From positions 248,001-312,000 of the forward strand of contig NZ_CABGGS010000046.1 of NCBI RefSeq assembly GCF_902158555.1: a stretch of 64,000 nucleotides of DNA, in the 5' to 3' direction. Below the pieces are notes generated by a model that was not told where the DNA came from, ran no database searches, and saw nothing but the letters and a program-made list of their open reading frames with translations. This DNA is from Klebsiella spallanzanii. Lineage in GTDB: Bacteria > Pseudomonadota > Gammaproteobacteria > Enterobacterales > Enterobacteriaceae. Shown here in pieces: positions 1-8,626 of the stretch (position 1 is the stretch's first letter; the number at the start of each line of letters is the position of its first letter). The translations under genes were made by a program, and so were the position numbers.

Positions 1-468
1 CTTCGCCAACAATCTTCCACGCCGATCTCCATGGGGGAGCTGTTTGTGAACGTGAATGAGTGGAAACCGTTAATCGACAATAAGCTTATCGATTACATCC
101 GCTGCCACGTCAGCACCATCGGCGGTATTACGCCCGCGAAGAAACTGGCGGTTTACAGCGAGCTAAACGGCGTGCGCACCGCATGGCACGGGCCTGGCGA
201 TATCTCACCGGTCGGCGTCTGCGCGAATATGCATCTTGACCTGAGTTCGCCAAACTTCGGTATTCAGGAGTACACGCCGATGAATGACGCACTGCGCGAC
301 GTCTTCCCAGGTTGCCCGGAAATAGACCACGGCTATGCGTATCTGAACGATAAGCCAGGGTTGGGTATTGATATCGATGAAGCCAAAGCGGCGAAGTATC
401 CGTGCGAAGGAGGGATCCCATCCTGGACCATGGCAAGAACACCGGACGGCACCGCTTCAAGACCGTAA
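1..468 (+). CDS. RspA/D-mannonate dehydratase-like enolase-superfamily protein, C-terminal part
   Basis: This is a 5'-truncated gene. The reading frame is open from base 1 (LRQQSSTPISMGELFVN...), so the ATG at 31 is internal. The visible 155 residues match the C-terminal barrel and tail of the mandelate-racemase/enolase superfamily close to RspA and mannonate dehydratases: TPI-GE-F near the start, H-DL-SPN-GIQE in the middle, and a tail ending in SWTMARTPDGT..RP. Family members dehydrate sugar acids such as D-mannonate or D-gluconate with Mg2+ in the cytoplasm, and many have low activity. The catalytic acid residues of the N-terminal half lie outside the window, so substrate cannot be judged. 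No downstream partner gene follows; a REP pair comes next. Confidence 0.8.
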   Translation, partial: LRQQSSTPISMGELFVNVNEWKPLIDNKLIDYIRCHVSTIGGITPAKKLAVYSELNGVRTAWHGPGDISPVGVCANMHLDLSSPNFGIQEYTPMNDALRDVFPGCPEIDHGYAYLNDKPGLGIDIDEAKAAKYPCEGGIPSWTMARTPDGTASRP

Positions 469-555
469 GTGGTTAATACCCACTAAAAGGGCGTGACGTC
501 TTGCTGACTACGAGCGCCCGCCTGTAATCCCCGGGCTACCTTGACGGGCATTATT

Positions 556-640
556 CCCGGAGGCGGCGCGTTGCGCCTGTCCGGGCTACGCGATCGGATG
601 AACCGGTAGCCCGGACAGATGCGCAGCATCGCCTCCGGGG
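556..640. repeat. REP pair (BIME-like inverted repeat)
   Basis: Two inverted copies of a roughly 35-bp REP unit (CCCGGAGGCGGCGCG... and ...GCATCGCCTCCGGGG) surround a short spacer. It lies between the convergent rspA-like gene and hmuV. The same unit recurs at least six more times in the window. Confidence 0.9.
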
Positions 641-660
641 AAATCGTCAGACCGCACGAA

Positions 661-1440
661 TTATGGCACCAAATACACCTGCGGAACGGCGGTATCCGGG
701 TGCTCGCCCATTCTTACCTCCGCGCCGTACCAGCGGCTAATAATCGGCTGCTGAACCACCTCCTGCGGCGTGCCCTGCGCCACTAGCTTCCCCTGATGCA
801 ACAGCAGAATGTGATCGGCCCACAGCGCTGCGAGGTTCAGGTCATGCAGCACCACGCAGACGTGCAGCTGGCTGCTGCGGGTCAGGCGCTTGAGCAGGCG
901 CAGAAGGTGCTGCTGGTAATAGAGATCCAGCGCCGACGTAGGCTCATCGAGAAACAGCCAGCCCTCAGGCGCACCGTCGCGCCATAGCTGCGCCAGACAG
1001 CGGGCCAATTGCACCCGCTGCTGTTCGCCGCCGGAGAGGGAAGGGTAGCGTCTCCCGGCCAGATGATCGCAGCCGGTCTCCTCCATGACCTGACGGATCA
1101 TCTCCGCGTGCGGCATGCTGCCCCATGGCGAACGGCCCATGGCGATCACCGTTTCAATCGGCCAGTCGGCATGAAGCTGGGTGCGTTGCAGCATCACCGC
1201 CCGGCGGCGTGAAAGTGCTTCTGCCGACCAGCTCTCCAGCGGACGGCCTTCCACCAAACGTTCGCCGCTATCCGGCGTTAAAAAACCGGTTAACAGGCGC
1301 AACAGGGTCGATTTACCCGCGCCGTTGGGGCCAATCAGCGCCGTCATCTCACCGCCGCGCAGCTGGAGAGAGACATCATTAATAATCTGGCGCTTGCCCA
1401 TGCGCAGCGAAAGCGAACGCGCGCTATAGCGGTTATCCAT
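661..1440 (-). CDS. hmuV: Hemin ABC transporter ATP-binding protein HmuV
   Basis: Cytoplasmic ATPase of the heme importer, driving transfer of heme from HmuT through HmuU. It is 259 aa, the usual size. Walker A GPNGAGKST lies near residues 37-45, the ABC signature LSGGEQQRVQLAR near 135-147, and Walker B WLFLDEPTSALD near 161-172, with a switch histidine (VVLHDLN). It is the last gene of hmuRSTUV and its start overlaps the end of hmuU by 8 bases, implying translational coupling. Iron/Fur control is inferred from the Fur-like box before hmuR. The closest alternative is a siderophore ATPase of the FecE/FhuC type, but the operon context favours heme. Confidence 0.93.
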   Translation of the reverse strand: MDNRYSARSLSLRMGKRQIINDVSLQLRGGEMTALIGPNGAGKSTLLRLLTGFLTPDSGERLVEGRPLESWSAEALSRRRAVMLQRTQLHADWPIETVIAMGRSPWGSMPHAEMIRQVMEETGCDHLAGRRYPSLSGGEQQRVQLARCLAQLWRDGAPEGWLFLDEPTSALDLYYQQHLLRLLKRLTRSSQLHVCVVLHDLNLAALWADHILLLHQGKLVAQGTPQEVVQQPIISRWYGAEVRMGEHPDTAVPQVYLVP

Positions 1441-2428
1441 GCGTTTCTCTCTCCCGACGGAAAATCAACCACAGGAACCACGGCGCACCGAGGACGCTGG
1501 TCAACAGACCAACCGGCATCTCGGCGGGCGCGGCGACGGTGCGCGCCAGCGTATCGGCCAGCAGCAGCAAAATTGCGCCACACAGCAGCGAACCGGGGAT
1601 CAGACCGCGATGGTCCGGCCCCAGCCACATTCGCATCAGATGTGGTACCACCAGGCCGATAAAACCAATAATGCCGCTGATCGCCACCGCCGACGCCACC
1701 AGCAGGGCGCTGCACAGCAGCAATAGCCGCTGCAGCGCACGAACGTTAACGCCGAGGTAATGCGCCTCTTCATCACCCAATTGCAGCAGATTAAGGCGTG
1801 AAGCCATCGCCCATATCAAGATAGACGCCGGGATTATCAGCGTGGCCGCCACCAGCAGAGTGGACCACTCCGCCTGACCGAGGCTGCCCATGCCCCACAG
1901 GGAAAGCTGGCGCAATTGGGCATCGTTGCTTATCCACGCCAGCACCCCGACCAGCGCGCTGCAAAGGGCGTTAATCGCGATGCCGACCAGCAGCAGGCGC
2001 GAGAGCGAAGCGTCTCCCGCCCGGCTGAGGATAAAAATCACCACCATCACCGCCATACTACCGATAAACGCCGCCAGCATCGGAGCGTACAGCGCCACAA
2101 GAACCGGTACTGACAGCGGCAGCACCAGCCAGCAGGCTACCGCCAACGCTGCGCCGCTGCTGATACCTAAAAGCCCTGGGTCAGCGAGCGGATTGCGGAA
2201 CAGCCCCTGCATCACGCAGCCGGAGAGCGCCAGAGCAGCGCCGACCAGCAGCGCCAGCAGCACCCGCGGCAGGCGAATGGTCAGCCAGATGTTTCTCAGG
2301 ATCTCATCGCCGGAAGGCAGCAGGCTGGTCAGCGGCAGGCGCATCGCCCCAAGGGTAGTGGCAAGTAGCGTCAGGATGACTAACAGTAGCGTCATTAACC
2401 ACAGATGACGAGTAAGGTGGCAACGCAT
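1433..2428 (-). CDS. hmuU: Hemin ABC transporter permease HmuU
   Basis: Inner-membrane permease of the FecCD/BtuC family (331 aa, strongly hydrophobic, expected about ten membrane helices). The family motif RLPRVLLALLVGAALALSGCVMQGLFRNPLADPGLLGISSGAAL near residues 52-95 and the GxIGFIGLVVPH segment near 250 are clear. It passes heme released by HmuT into the cytoplasm. It overlaps hmuT by one base upstream and hmuV by 8 bases downstream, a tightly packed operon. Confidence 0.93.
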   Translation of the reverse strand: MRCHLTRHLWLMTLLLVILTLLATTLGAMRLPLTSLLPSGDEILRNIWLTIRLPRVLLALLVGAALALSGCVMQGLFRNPLADPGLLGISSGAALAVACWLVLPLSVPVLVALYAPMLAAFIGSMAVMVVIFILSRAGDASLSRLLLVGIAINALCSALVGVLAWISNDAQLRQLSLWGMGSLGQAEWSTLLVAATLIIPASILIWAMASRLNLLQLGDEEAHYLGVNVRALQRLLLLCSALLVASAVAISGIIGFIGLVVPHLMRMWLGPDHRGLIPGSLLCGAILLLLADTLARTVAAPAEMPVGLLTSVLGAPWFLWLIFRRERETHG

Positions 2429-3246
2429 CAGGGCAGTAACTCCGCTTTTTGCCGTAGCGCGAGCACCGCCTGCGGCGTGCGTGGGCCAAAGCCGAGCAGA
2501 GCCATATCATCAATAACCTGCACCTGCTTATTGCGCCCTGCGGGCGTCTGCGCCAGTCCCGGTAGCTTCCACAGTCCGGCTTCACCACCCATACCTTTCA
2601 GACCATCGGCGGAGATCACCACCAGGTCCGGTCGGCTCGCGATAACGCCTTCCTGGGACATGCTGCGATAATGGTCGAAGTCCTGCATCGCATTCTGCAA
2701 TCCGGCGGCTCGGATGGCTCCATCCGCCGCCGTTTGCTTACCGGCCACCATGGTGTTCATACCGCCGTGGCTGAGGATAAACAGCACCCGCTTGTTAACG
2801 GGCTGCGAAGGGATTTGCGCGATCTGCTGGTGGAGCTTCTGGCGCAGGGCTTCACCTTCACTCTGTTTGCCGAGGGCAGCGGCAATCACGCCAATCTTTT
2901 TCTCGATGGCCGGAAAGTCGTAGCCGCCCGGAACGTTGACCACCTTAACTTTGTTCTCTTCGACCTTTTTCAGCACCAGCGAAGGCTGCGCCTGGGCGCT
3001 GGCCAGCACCAGCGTCGGGCGTAGAGAAAGGATCCCCTCCGCGTTTAGCTGGCGGATATAGCCGACATCCGGCAGGCTCTGCGCGGCGGCAGGCCAGGTA
3101 CTGGTGCTGTCTTTCGCCACCAGTTGCTGCTGGGCATCAAGCGCATAAACCACTTCCGTGACGTCGCCGCCGAGAGAGACAATCCGCTCGGCGGCGGCGC
3201 TGGCAAACAGCGGAAACGCCATGAGTAACATCAGCCAACGTTTCAT
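2428..3246 (-). CDS. hmuT: Periplasmic hemin-binding protein HmuT
   Basis: Solute-binding protein that delivers heme to HmuUV in the periplasm (272 aa). I chose the ATG at 3246, which begins MKRWLMLLMAFPLFASAAAERIVSLGG, a good signal peptide cleaved near residue 18. A longer in-frame start at 3291 would put 15 charged residues before the signal and is unlikely. The start overlaps the hmuS stop as ATGA. The sequence AERIVSLGGDVTEVVYALDAQQQLVAKDSTSTWP is typical of class III (BtuF/FhuD-like) binding proteins of the heme group. Confidence 0.92.
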   Translation of the reverse strand: MKRWLMLLMAFPLFASAAAERIVSLGGDVTEVVYALDAQQQLVAKDSTSTWPAAAQSLPDVGYIRQLNAEGILSLRPTLVLASAQAQPSLVLKKVEENKVKVVNVPGGYDFPAIEKKIGVIAAALGKQSEGEALRQKLHQQIAQIPSQPVNKRVLFILSHGGMNTMVAGKQTAADGAIRAAGLQNAMQDFDHYRSMSQEGVIASRPDLVVISADGLKGMGGEAGLWKLPGLAQTPAGRNKQVQVIDDMALLGFGPRTPQAVLALRQKAELLP

Positions 3247-4283
3247 GCTGTCAGCCCTTCGGTGGTCAAACGGTCGACCTGCGCGCGCCACTGCGCCTGC
3301 TCCGGGTGGCCTTCGGTGCGTTGACCGTACAGCTGGGCAATCTGCGTGCCGTCTTTGGCAAACAGCTCGACGCTGGTGACGTGACCGTCTGAGGTCGGTT
3401 TACGGGTGACCCAAATCTCATCCACGCTGTCCTCGCGCAGATGCAGGGTAAAGGCGGTGTTGAAGATATTCAGCCAGCCGCGCATCGGCGCAACTTTTTC
3501 CAGCACGCCGGTGAAGATCTGCACGCAGCCGCGGTTGCCGACGAAAATCATGATCTCGTTGCCATCCTGATGAATGGTATCCAGCAGGCCCGGCAGCGCC
3601 TCTTTCTCGATACGGCAGGCGAGGTCGTCGCTGACCAGGCGGAACGCCTGCTGGCGCGACAGGTTATATTTTCGTAACAGGCCAAAGAACTGGTGGACGT
3701 CGGTCATGGCGCGCCATTCGTTTTCCAGCGTCACGCCGTCGGCAGAATCGGCATATTTCACCGGATCGGCCGGGCGAATGACCAGCGGCGCGGGGGTCTC
3801 TTGCGTATGTTCGGCGATCAGCGCGTCCCAGGCCGCCATGTCCGTGTTCCCGGTGGTGTAAACCTTAAGCAGGGCATCGCCGTGCGGGTCGAAGAACTGA
3901 ATGCTCTGGCGGCCGTTATCGGTCAGACGGAAAGCGCTGGCCCACTGGCTGAGGAACAGGCGCAGGTCGAGGGCGCGCGGGTTGAGTACCAGCCCGGCGT
4001 GGCCGCTCAGATGCTGGTGGGTAAATTCGCCGACCTGCTCATGCACCGCGTATTCGTTGCGGCAGATGCATTTGGTTTCGCCCACGGCTTCCAGCGCCGC
4101 CAGAATGGCGCGCGCATCGTCAATCAGACGTACGGCATCGTGGCCGAGGCGAGCTTCGGTCAGCTCAGCTTCGCTAATCCCCATTTCGGCGGCGATATCG
4201 CGGGCGTATTTTGCGGAAGATTGCGCTTTTGTGGTCAGATAGCGTTGCCACAGCGGAGCATGTTGCAGTTGGGTGTTTTGCAT
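3243..4283 (-). CDS. hmuS: Hemin transport/degradation protein HmuS
   Basis: Cytoplasmic heme-handling protein of the HemS/ChuS/HmuS family (346 aa, the family length). Members bind heme and, in ChuS, release iron by oxidative ring opening. The protein has two related halves, roughly 1-165 and 175-346; the second contains TDVHQFFGLLRKYNLSRQQAFRLV and FVGNRGCVQIFTG, as in the family. It lies second in the operon, 72 bases after hmuR, with a GC-rich stem-loop in the gap, and its stop overlaps the hmuT start. Whether it is a degrading enzyme or a heme chaperone cannot be told from sequence. Confidence 0.92.
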   Translation of the reverse strand: MQNTQLQHAPLWQRYLTTKAQSSAKYARDIAAEMGISEAELTEARLGHDAVRLIDDARAILAALEAVGETKCICRNEYAVHEQVGEFTHQHLSGHAGLVLNPRALDLRLFLSQWASAFRLTDNGRQSIQFFDPHGDALLKVYTTGNTDMAAWDALIAEHTQETPAPLVIRPADPVKYADSADGVTLENEWRAMTDVHQFFGLLRKYNLSRQQAFRLVSDDLACRIEKEALPGLLDTIHQDGNEIMIFVGNRGCVQIFTGVLEKVAPMRGWLNIFNTAFTLHLREDSVDEIWVTRKPTSDGHVTSVELFAKDGTQIAQLYGQRTEGHPEQAQWRAQVDRLTTEGLTA

Positions 4284-4311
4284 AATTCACATCCTTCTCG
4301 ACGATGAGTAT

Positions 4312-4330
4312 CCCCGGCGCGCGGCCGGGG
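4312..4330 (-). other. GC-rich stem-loop between hmuR and hmuS
   Basis: Perfect 7-bp stem (CCCCGGC/GCCGGGG) with a 5-base loop in the 72-bp hmuR-hmuS gap. No U-run follows in the sense direction, so it is more likely a mRNA processing or stability element than a terminator. It could help the receptor be made in excess over downstream proteins (inference). Confidence 0.5.
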
Positions 4331-4355
4331 AGCAGGTTTCTTATTATTTGGCCTA

Positions 4356-6713
4356 TCAGAAATCGACGTTAACGCCTAATTGCCAGGTACGCCCAGGCAT
4401 CACTGACAGCGCTTTATCGTTAGCATCCTGATTAGTTGCCGTTTCGATATTGCGGCTGCTCAGATAATCCCAGTATTTACGGTCGGTGATGTTGTACACG
4501 CCGCCGTTCACACGCACGTTCTTCGCCACCTGCCAGTAAGCGGTCCAGTCCAGCATGCCGTAGCCCGGAACGCGCATATATTCGCTGGTAGAATCGGTAA
4601 TCGCCGAGCCGGTGTTGGTGTAGCTTTCGCGGTTAGTGGTGGTTGCGCGTTTGCCCTTAACAAAGGTCGCGGTCAGCGCGGTACCGTACACTTTGGCCGG
4701 ATCGTCCCATGCCACGCCGACGATAGCCTTCATTGGCGCAACGCTATCGAGGTCGACGTACTTGTCGCCGCTGTAGCTGGATTTTGACTGCCCTTCGCTA
4801 TAGCCGTAGGCGAGGGTGGCGCTCAGGCCGTTCACCTCTTCAAACCAGGTGCCAAAATTGATTCTGGCGCTGATTTCGCCGCCGTAGATATAAGCTTTAT
4901 CGCGGTTCTCCGCCTGGTAAATGGTATAGATGTTCGACGGCACGTTGGCGAACTGAGCCGGGTTGTTGGCGCGGGTGTAGCGGGTATAGGCGATAAAGTT
5001 CTTGTAGCTGTTGTAGAACAGGGCGGTGCGCATAGTGATGCCTTCCGTGACTTCGCCTTTCATCCCCCATTCGAAGTTATCGCTGGTTTCGGTTTTCAGA
5101 TCGGTGTTGCCGATCAGCGCATATTGTCCGGGGCCAGCATAGCTGGAGCCTAGGTTCCAGGAGCCATACAGCTGGCTGGCGTTCGGGAACTGCGCCCCGC
5201 GCTGGTACTGCAGGTAGGTCATCAGGCGCGGGGTGATGTCGTACTGGAAGGCCAGCGACGGCAGCGCCTGGGTATCAGAGTTCTTACCGTACAGATTAGA
5301 GACGGCAGAGCCGGTCAGCACGCTGCTGTTATTCGCCAGGTCGGAGAGATTCTCCGGCTTAGTCGACTGATGCACCACGCGAATGCCCGGGATGACGGCG
5401 AAGTTATGGCTGTCGAGGTCAAAGTTAATTTTGTCCTGCACAAAACCGGCAACGGTATAGCTACGACTGTCGGAGTCCGGCTGCATAATGAGGCTGTAAG
5501 CGCTCGGGGTTGGCGACTGAGTTAATGGCCGTTGGGTTTTGGTGGTGCTGGCGTTAAAACCGGCGCTCAGGTCGTGGCGGCCAATGGATTTCGCCAGCGC
5601 GCTCTGAATCCCCCAGGTATCGGTATCGTAGTCGGAGCTTACCGTTTGCATCGCGCGGGTGATGCTGTCCGGCATATACGTCCAGTCATGGGACTCAGTG
5701 TGCTGGTAGTAGACTTTGGTCGACACGCTGTCGATATAGTTGTTCATCGGCGTCCAGTCATCTTTCAGGCTCAGGCCCCAGCGGCGGGTCTGGCTGGTCT
5801 GGTTAGAGGTGCCGATAACGCTGTTGCCGCTGGTGTCCCAGGCGTCGTAATGGGTGTGATTAGTTTTATGGTAATAATCGAAGGTGCTGGTCAGCTTATG
5901 TTCGTCATTCGGCTGCCAGATCCCGGAGGCCAGAAAGGCGTCGGAGTGCCAGTTAGCCGGGTAGGAATCGACGGTCCCGCTGTTATTTTCCGTTTCCTGG
6001 CCGTCACGGCGGCTGTAGACGAAGATCCCGCGCAGGGTTTCGTCGCCGCCGGCGACGGTGACGCCGTTGTGCCAGCTGCGGTTCGAGGAATCATAGCCGC
6101 TGCGGTAACCGAAGGCGCTGGTTTTGCCCGGATGCAGATAGTCATCTGCCGATTTTGGGCGGAAGGAGACATTGCCGCCGATGGAACTGTTGGCGGTCTC
6201 GGTTGAGGTGGCCCCGGACTGAATATCGATGCTGCCATACATGTACGGGTCAATATAGTCGCGGCCCATACCGAAAGTATTGAGGCCCGCGCGGCTGGCG
6301 TAGCTGCGCCCGGTGGCGTTCGGCTGAGCGATGCCGTCGACGTCGATACCGACGCGGTTGCTCTCCATGCCGCGAATGTTGTAGCCGGTATAGCCGCCGC
6401 GGTCGAAGCCGCTTTTGCCGTTGCCGGAACCGCCGCTGGCGCCGGTCGCGCCAATCAACGGTTCGTAGCGCATAATGGAGCCAAAGTCGTTGGCCCCTTT
6501 ATCCTGCAGCTCCTGGGCGCTGATGGAATGCTCGCTGCCCGCTTTCAGCACGGGGGCTGGCGCGGTCACGGTCATCTGTTCTGAACTATCGTCGGATGAT
6601 GAATTGTTGGTGGTATCAGCCGCCCCGGCGGAGGTCTGATAGATTGCTGCAAGCAAAGAAGTCACCAGCAGGCTTTTCTTAAACCATGCTGTTGATTGAG
6701 TGGAGTTATACAT
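4356..6713 (-). CDS. hmuR: TonB-dependent heme receptor HmuR
   Basis: Outer-membrane TonB-dependent receptor (785 aa) that takes up heme or hemoproteins. I chose the ATG at 6713 because AAGG lies ten bases upstream; the GTG at 6722 has almost no room for a ribosome site. It has a signal peptide (FKKSLLVTSLLAAIYQTSAGAA), a TonB-box-like EQMTVTA near residue 46, a plug domain (residues ~60-190, with YNIRGMESNRVGIDVDGI) and a beta barrel ending in the classical terminal Phe (LGVNVDF). It is the first gene of the heme operon and is preceded by a Fur-like box. The HmuR name rests on the operon; substrate range is inferred. Confidence 0.92.
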   Translation of the reverse strand: MYNSTQSTAWFKKSLLVTSLLAAIYQTSAGAADTTNNSSSDDSSEQMTVTAPAPVLKAGSEHSISAQELQDKGANDFGSIMRYEPLIGATGASGGSGNGKSGFDRGGYTGYNIRGMESNRVGIDVDGIAQPNATGRSYASRAGLNTFGMGRDYIDPYMYGSIDIQSGATSTETANSSIGGNVSFRPKSADDYLHPGKTSAFGYRSGYDSSNRSWHNGVTVAGGDETLRGIFVYSRRDGQETENNSGTVDSYPANWHSDAFLASGIWQPNDEHKLTSTFDYYHKTNHTHYDAWDTSGNSVIGTSNQTSQTRRWGLSLKDDWTPMNNYIDSVSTKVYYQHTESHDWTYMPDSITRAMQTVSSDYDTDTWGIQSALAKSIGRHDLSAGFNASTTKTQRPLTQSPTPSAYSLIMQPDSDSRSYTVAGFVQDKINFDLDSHNFAVIPGIRVVHQSTKPENLSDLANNSSVLTGSAVSNLYGKNSDTQALPSLAFQYDITPRLMTYLQYQRGAQFPNASQLYGSWNLGSSYAGPGQYALIGNTDLKTETSDNFEWGMKGEVTEGITMRTALFYNSYKNFIAYTRYTRANNPAQFANVPSNIYTIYQAENRDKAYIYGGEISARINFGTWFEEVNGLSATLAYGYSEGQSKSSYSGDKYVDLDSVAPMKAIVGVAWDDPAKVYGTALTATFVKGKRATTTNRESYTNTGSAITDSTSEYMRVPGYGMLDWTAYWQVAKNVRVNGGVYNITDRKYWDYLSSRNIETATNQDANDKALSVMPGRTWQLGVNVDF

Positions 6714-6834
6714 AGTAGCCACGCCTTAATCATTATTAGTATCGGCTCACGCGTTACTTCCAGAGTGCAGGTGTGTCCCGTTATTCCTTTGCGGACGATC
6801 GATAATCCATATGTATATGTCGCATTTATTGATT

Positions 6835-6853
6835 GAGAATGGTAATGATAGGT
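6835..6853. promoter_or_regulatory. Putative Fur box, hmuR / SelW-like divergent region
   Basis: GAGAATGGTAATGATAGGT matches 13 of 19 positions of the Fur consensus GATAATGATAATCATTATC. It lies about 120 bp before hmuR and 90 bp before the divergent SelW-like gene, so either or both could be iron-repressed (inference). Confidence 0.65.
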
Positions 6854-6941
6854 ATTATCGTTTGCAACAAAATAATCATTTATTCCTCAATTAATCTGCA
6901 AGTTGTTTACAATTCATCCTTTTACTGACAGCGAGAAACCG

Positions 6942-7226
6942 ATGAGTCACAAAGCCGCTATTACCATTACCTACTGTTCGCAGTGCAACTGGATGCTGCG
7001 CGCCAGCTGGATGGCCCAGGAACTACTGCATAGTTTCAGCACCGATATTGGCTCAGTGACCCTGGTGCCGGGAACCGGGGGGATCTTCGTGGTGACCGTT
7101 GATGATGTGCAAATTTGGGAGCGCAAGCAGGATGGTGGTTTCCCCGATGCGGCTGAGCTGAAGCGTCGGGTTCGCGACGTTTGCTTCCCGGAGAAACCGC
7201 TGGGGCACGTGGACAAGCCGGCATAA
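6942..7226 (+). CDS. SelT/SelW/SelH-family thioredoxin-like protein (Rdx fold)
   Basis: Small cytoplasmic protein (94 aa) with the Rdx-family opening AAITITYCSQCNWMLRASWMAQELL: a beta strand followed by a CxxC redox motif at residues 12-15, then a helix. In this family the second motif position can be selenocysteine; here both are Cys. GTGGIFVVTVDDVQIWERKQDGGFPDAAELKRRVRD is the usual second half, with the conserved GGFPD/E element. The ATG at 6942 follows GAGAAACC and fits the family start; the in-frame ATG at 6903 adds an untypical extension. It is divergent from hmuR and shares the Fur-like box. The physiological substrate is unknown. Confidence 0.85.
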   Translation: MSHKAAITITYCSQCNWMLRASWMAQELLHSFSTDIGSVTLVPGTGGIFVVTVDDVQIWERKQDGGFPDAAELKRRVRDVCFPEKPLGHVDKPA

Positions 7227-7259
7227 TCCTCAAGGAGTATCGGGCTGCATCGTCTCCTT

Positions 7260-7284
7260 TAAATGTGTATTATTAATGCATCTT
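7260..7284. promoter_or_regulatory. Putative NsrR operator upstream of ygbA
   Basis: An imperfect inverted repeat, AAATGTGTATT then AATGCATCTT, matches the NsrR 11-1-11 pattern. The right half is essentially perfect. It lies 20 bp before the ygbA start. E. coli ygbA is a known NsrR target, so nitric-oxide derepression is expected here. Confidence 0.72.
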
Positions 7285-7303
7285 TATTGGTGAGGAACAG
7301 GCA

Positions 7304-7648
7304 ATGGCGGGCAAACGTATTGCGCGGGAAAAAAAGACCATTAGCAGCATGATTACGCTCTATCAGCGCCGCTGCCCGGATGCCCATGAAGATGCGGAAC
7401 ATTATCAGGCGCTCAACGCCTATGCCGACAAGCGTCTGGATAAGTGCGTATTTGGTGAAGAAAAACCGGCCTGTAAGCAGTGTCCGGTGCACTGCTATCA
7501 GCCTGCTAAACGCGAAGAAATGAAGCAGATTATGCGCTGGGCGGGGCCGAGGATGCTCTGGCGGCACCCGATTTTGACCATTCGCCATTTGATTGATGAC
7601 AGGCGCCCGGTGCCGGAGTTACCGGAAAAATACCGACCCAAAAAATAG
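7304..7648 (+). CDS. ygbA: YgbA, nitrous-oxide-stimulated-promoter family protein
   Basis: Small protein (114 aa) of the YgbA_NO family. Four conserved cysteines occur in the pattern DKCVFGEEKPACKQCPVHCY (residues ~46-65), which suggests metal or Fe-S binding, and the C-terminal part (MRWAGPRMLWRHPILTIRHLIDD) is typical. Start is ATG with GAGGAACAGGCA upstream. E. coli ygbA is NsrR-controlled and linked to growth recovery after nitric-oxide stress; the biochemical function is not settled. The putative NsrR box upstream supports the same regulation here. In E. coli K-12 this gene lies next to fhlA; here about 15 kb of other genes separates them. Confidence 0.9.
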   Translation: MAGKRIAREKKTISSMITLYQRRCPDAHEDAEHYQALNAYADKRLDKCVFGEEKPACKQCPVHCYQPAKREEMKQIMRWAGPRMLWRHPILTIRHLIDDRRPVPELPEKYRPKK

Positions 7649-7656
7649 CGACTTTT

Positions 7657-7739
7657 CCCCGGAGGCGATGCTGCGCATCTGTCCGGGCTACGTCCTGGGG
7701 TAGAGGTAGCCCGGACAGGCGCAACGCGCCGCCTCCGGG
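7657..7739. repeat. REP pair (BIME-like)
   Basis: Inverted REP units (CCCCGGAGGCGATGCTGCGC ... GCGCCGCCTCCGGG) between the convergent ygbA and sitD genes. Confidence 0.9.
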
Positions 7740-7771
7740 AAGAATGCCAGACAGGTAGCCCGGGTAAGGCG

Positions 7772-8626
7772 CTAGCCGCGACCCGGGGCCTCGCCGGAAT
7801 CGGCTTGGGTTTGACTATCGCGAACCGATGTACAGACAAACGCGATAATAAACAACAGGGTAAACAACACTACGATGGTCGGTGCCGGGGCGCTATCGAG
7901 ATAAAACGACACCCATACGCCGCCCAGCGAACAGCAGACCGCAATTGCCACCGCCAGCAGCAGGGCGCTGACAAAACGCCGCGTCAGCAGCAGGGCTATC
8001 GCCCCCGGCGCTATCAGCAGCGAAATCGACAGAATAATCCCCACCGCTTTTAGCGTCGCCACGATGGTCAGCGCAATCATGCACAGCAGCCCATAGTGCA
8101 GCAGTCCGCAGCGCAGTCCACTGGCCTTAGCCTGCTGCGGGTCGAAGGCGTGCAGCAGAAAATCGCGCCACTTCAGGCCGATAATTAACGCAATCGCCAG
8201 CGCAATCAGCGACGTTTGCACAATATCGCTGGTGGAAATACCCAGCATATCGCCAAACAGAATATGGTCGAGATGCACCTCCGACTGAATCGACACGTAC
8301 AGCACCAGCCCTGCGCCAAACATCCCGGAAAACACAATTCCCATAATCGTATCGCGCTTGATGCGGCTGTTATCGTCGAGATAACCGGTGGCGATGGCAC
8401 AGAATAACCCGGCGATAAACGCGCCGATAGCGAACGGGATGCCGATGATATACGCCACCACCACGCCCGGAAAAACCGCGTGACTCATGGCGTCGCCCAT
8501 CAGCGCCCAGCCTTTTAACACCAAAAATACCGACAACAACGCGCAGGGTACGGCGACGATAACCGCCACCAGCATGGCGTTAATCATAAAAGAGAACTGG
8601 AATGGTTCGAGCAGAACGGTCAGCAT
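7772..8626 (-). CDS. sitD: Manganese/iron ABC transporter permease SitD
   Basis: Second inner-membrane permease of the Sit Mn2+/Fe2+ importer (284 aa, ABC-3 family, 7-8 membrane helices expected). The family segment FLVLKGWALMGDAMSHAVFPGVVVAYIIGIP lies near residues 34-64. The start is ATG at 8626 ([14 protein letters not shown]), overlapping the sitC stop by 7 bases; the frame stays open upstream but that part belongs to sitC in another frame. Expressed with sitABC under MntR and Fur (inferred from boxes before sitA). Confidence 0.93.
   Translation of the reverse strand: MLTVLLEPFQFSFMINAMLVAVIVAVPCALLSVFLVLKGWALMGDAMSHAVFPGVVVAYIIGIPFAIGAFIAGLFCAIATGYLDDNSRIKRDTIMGIVFSGMFGAGLVLYVSIQSEVHLDHILFGDMLGISTSDIVQTSLIALAIALIIGLKWRDFLLHAFDPQQAKASGLRCGLLHYGLLCMIALTIVATLKAVGIILSISLLIAPGAIALLLTRRFVSALLLAVAIAVCCSLGGVWVSFYLDSAPAPTIVVLFTLLFIIAFVCTSVRDSQTQADSGEAPGRG

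Noticed and set aside
7259-7588. 109-codon minus-strand frame opposite ygbA
   Set aside because: Antisense to a recognised gene and its regulatory site; no support.
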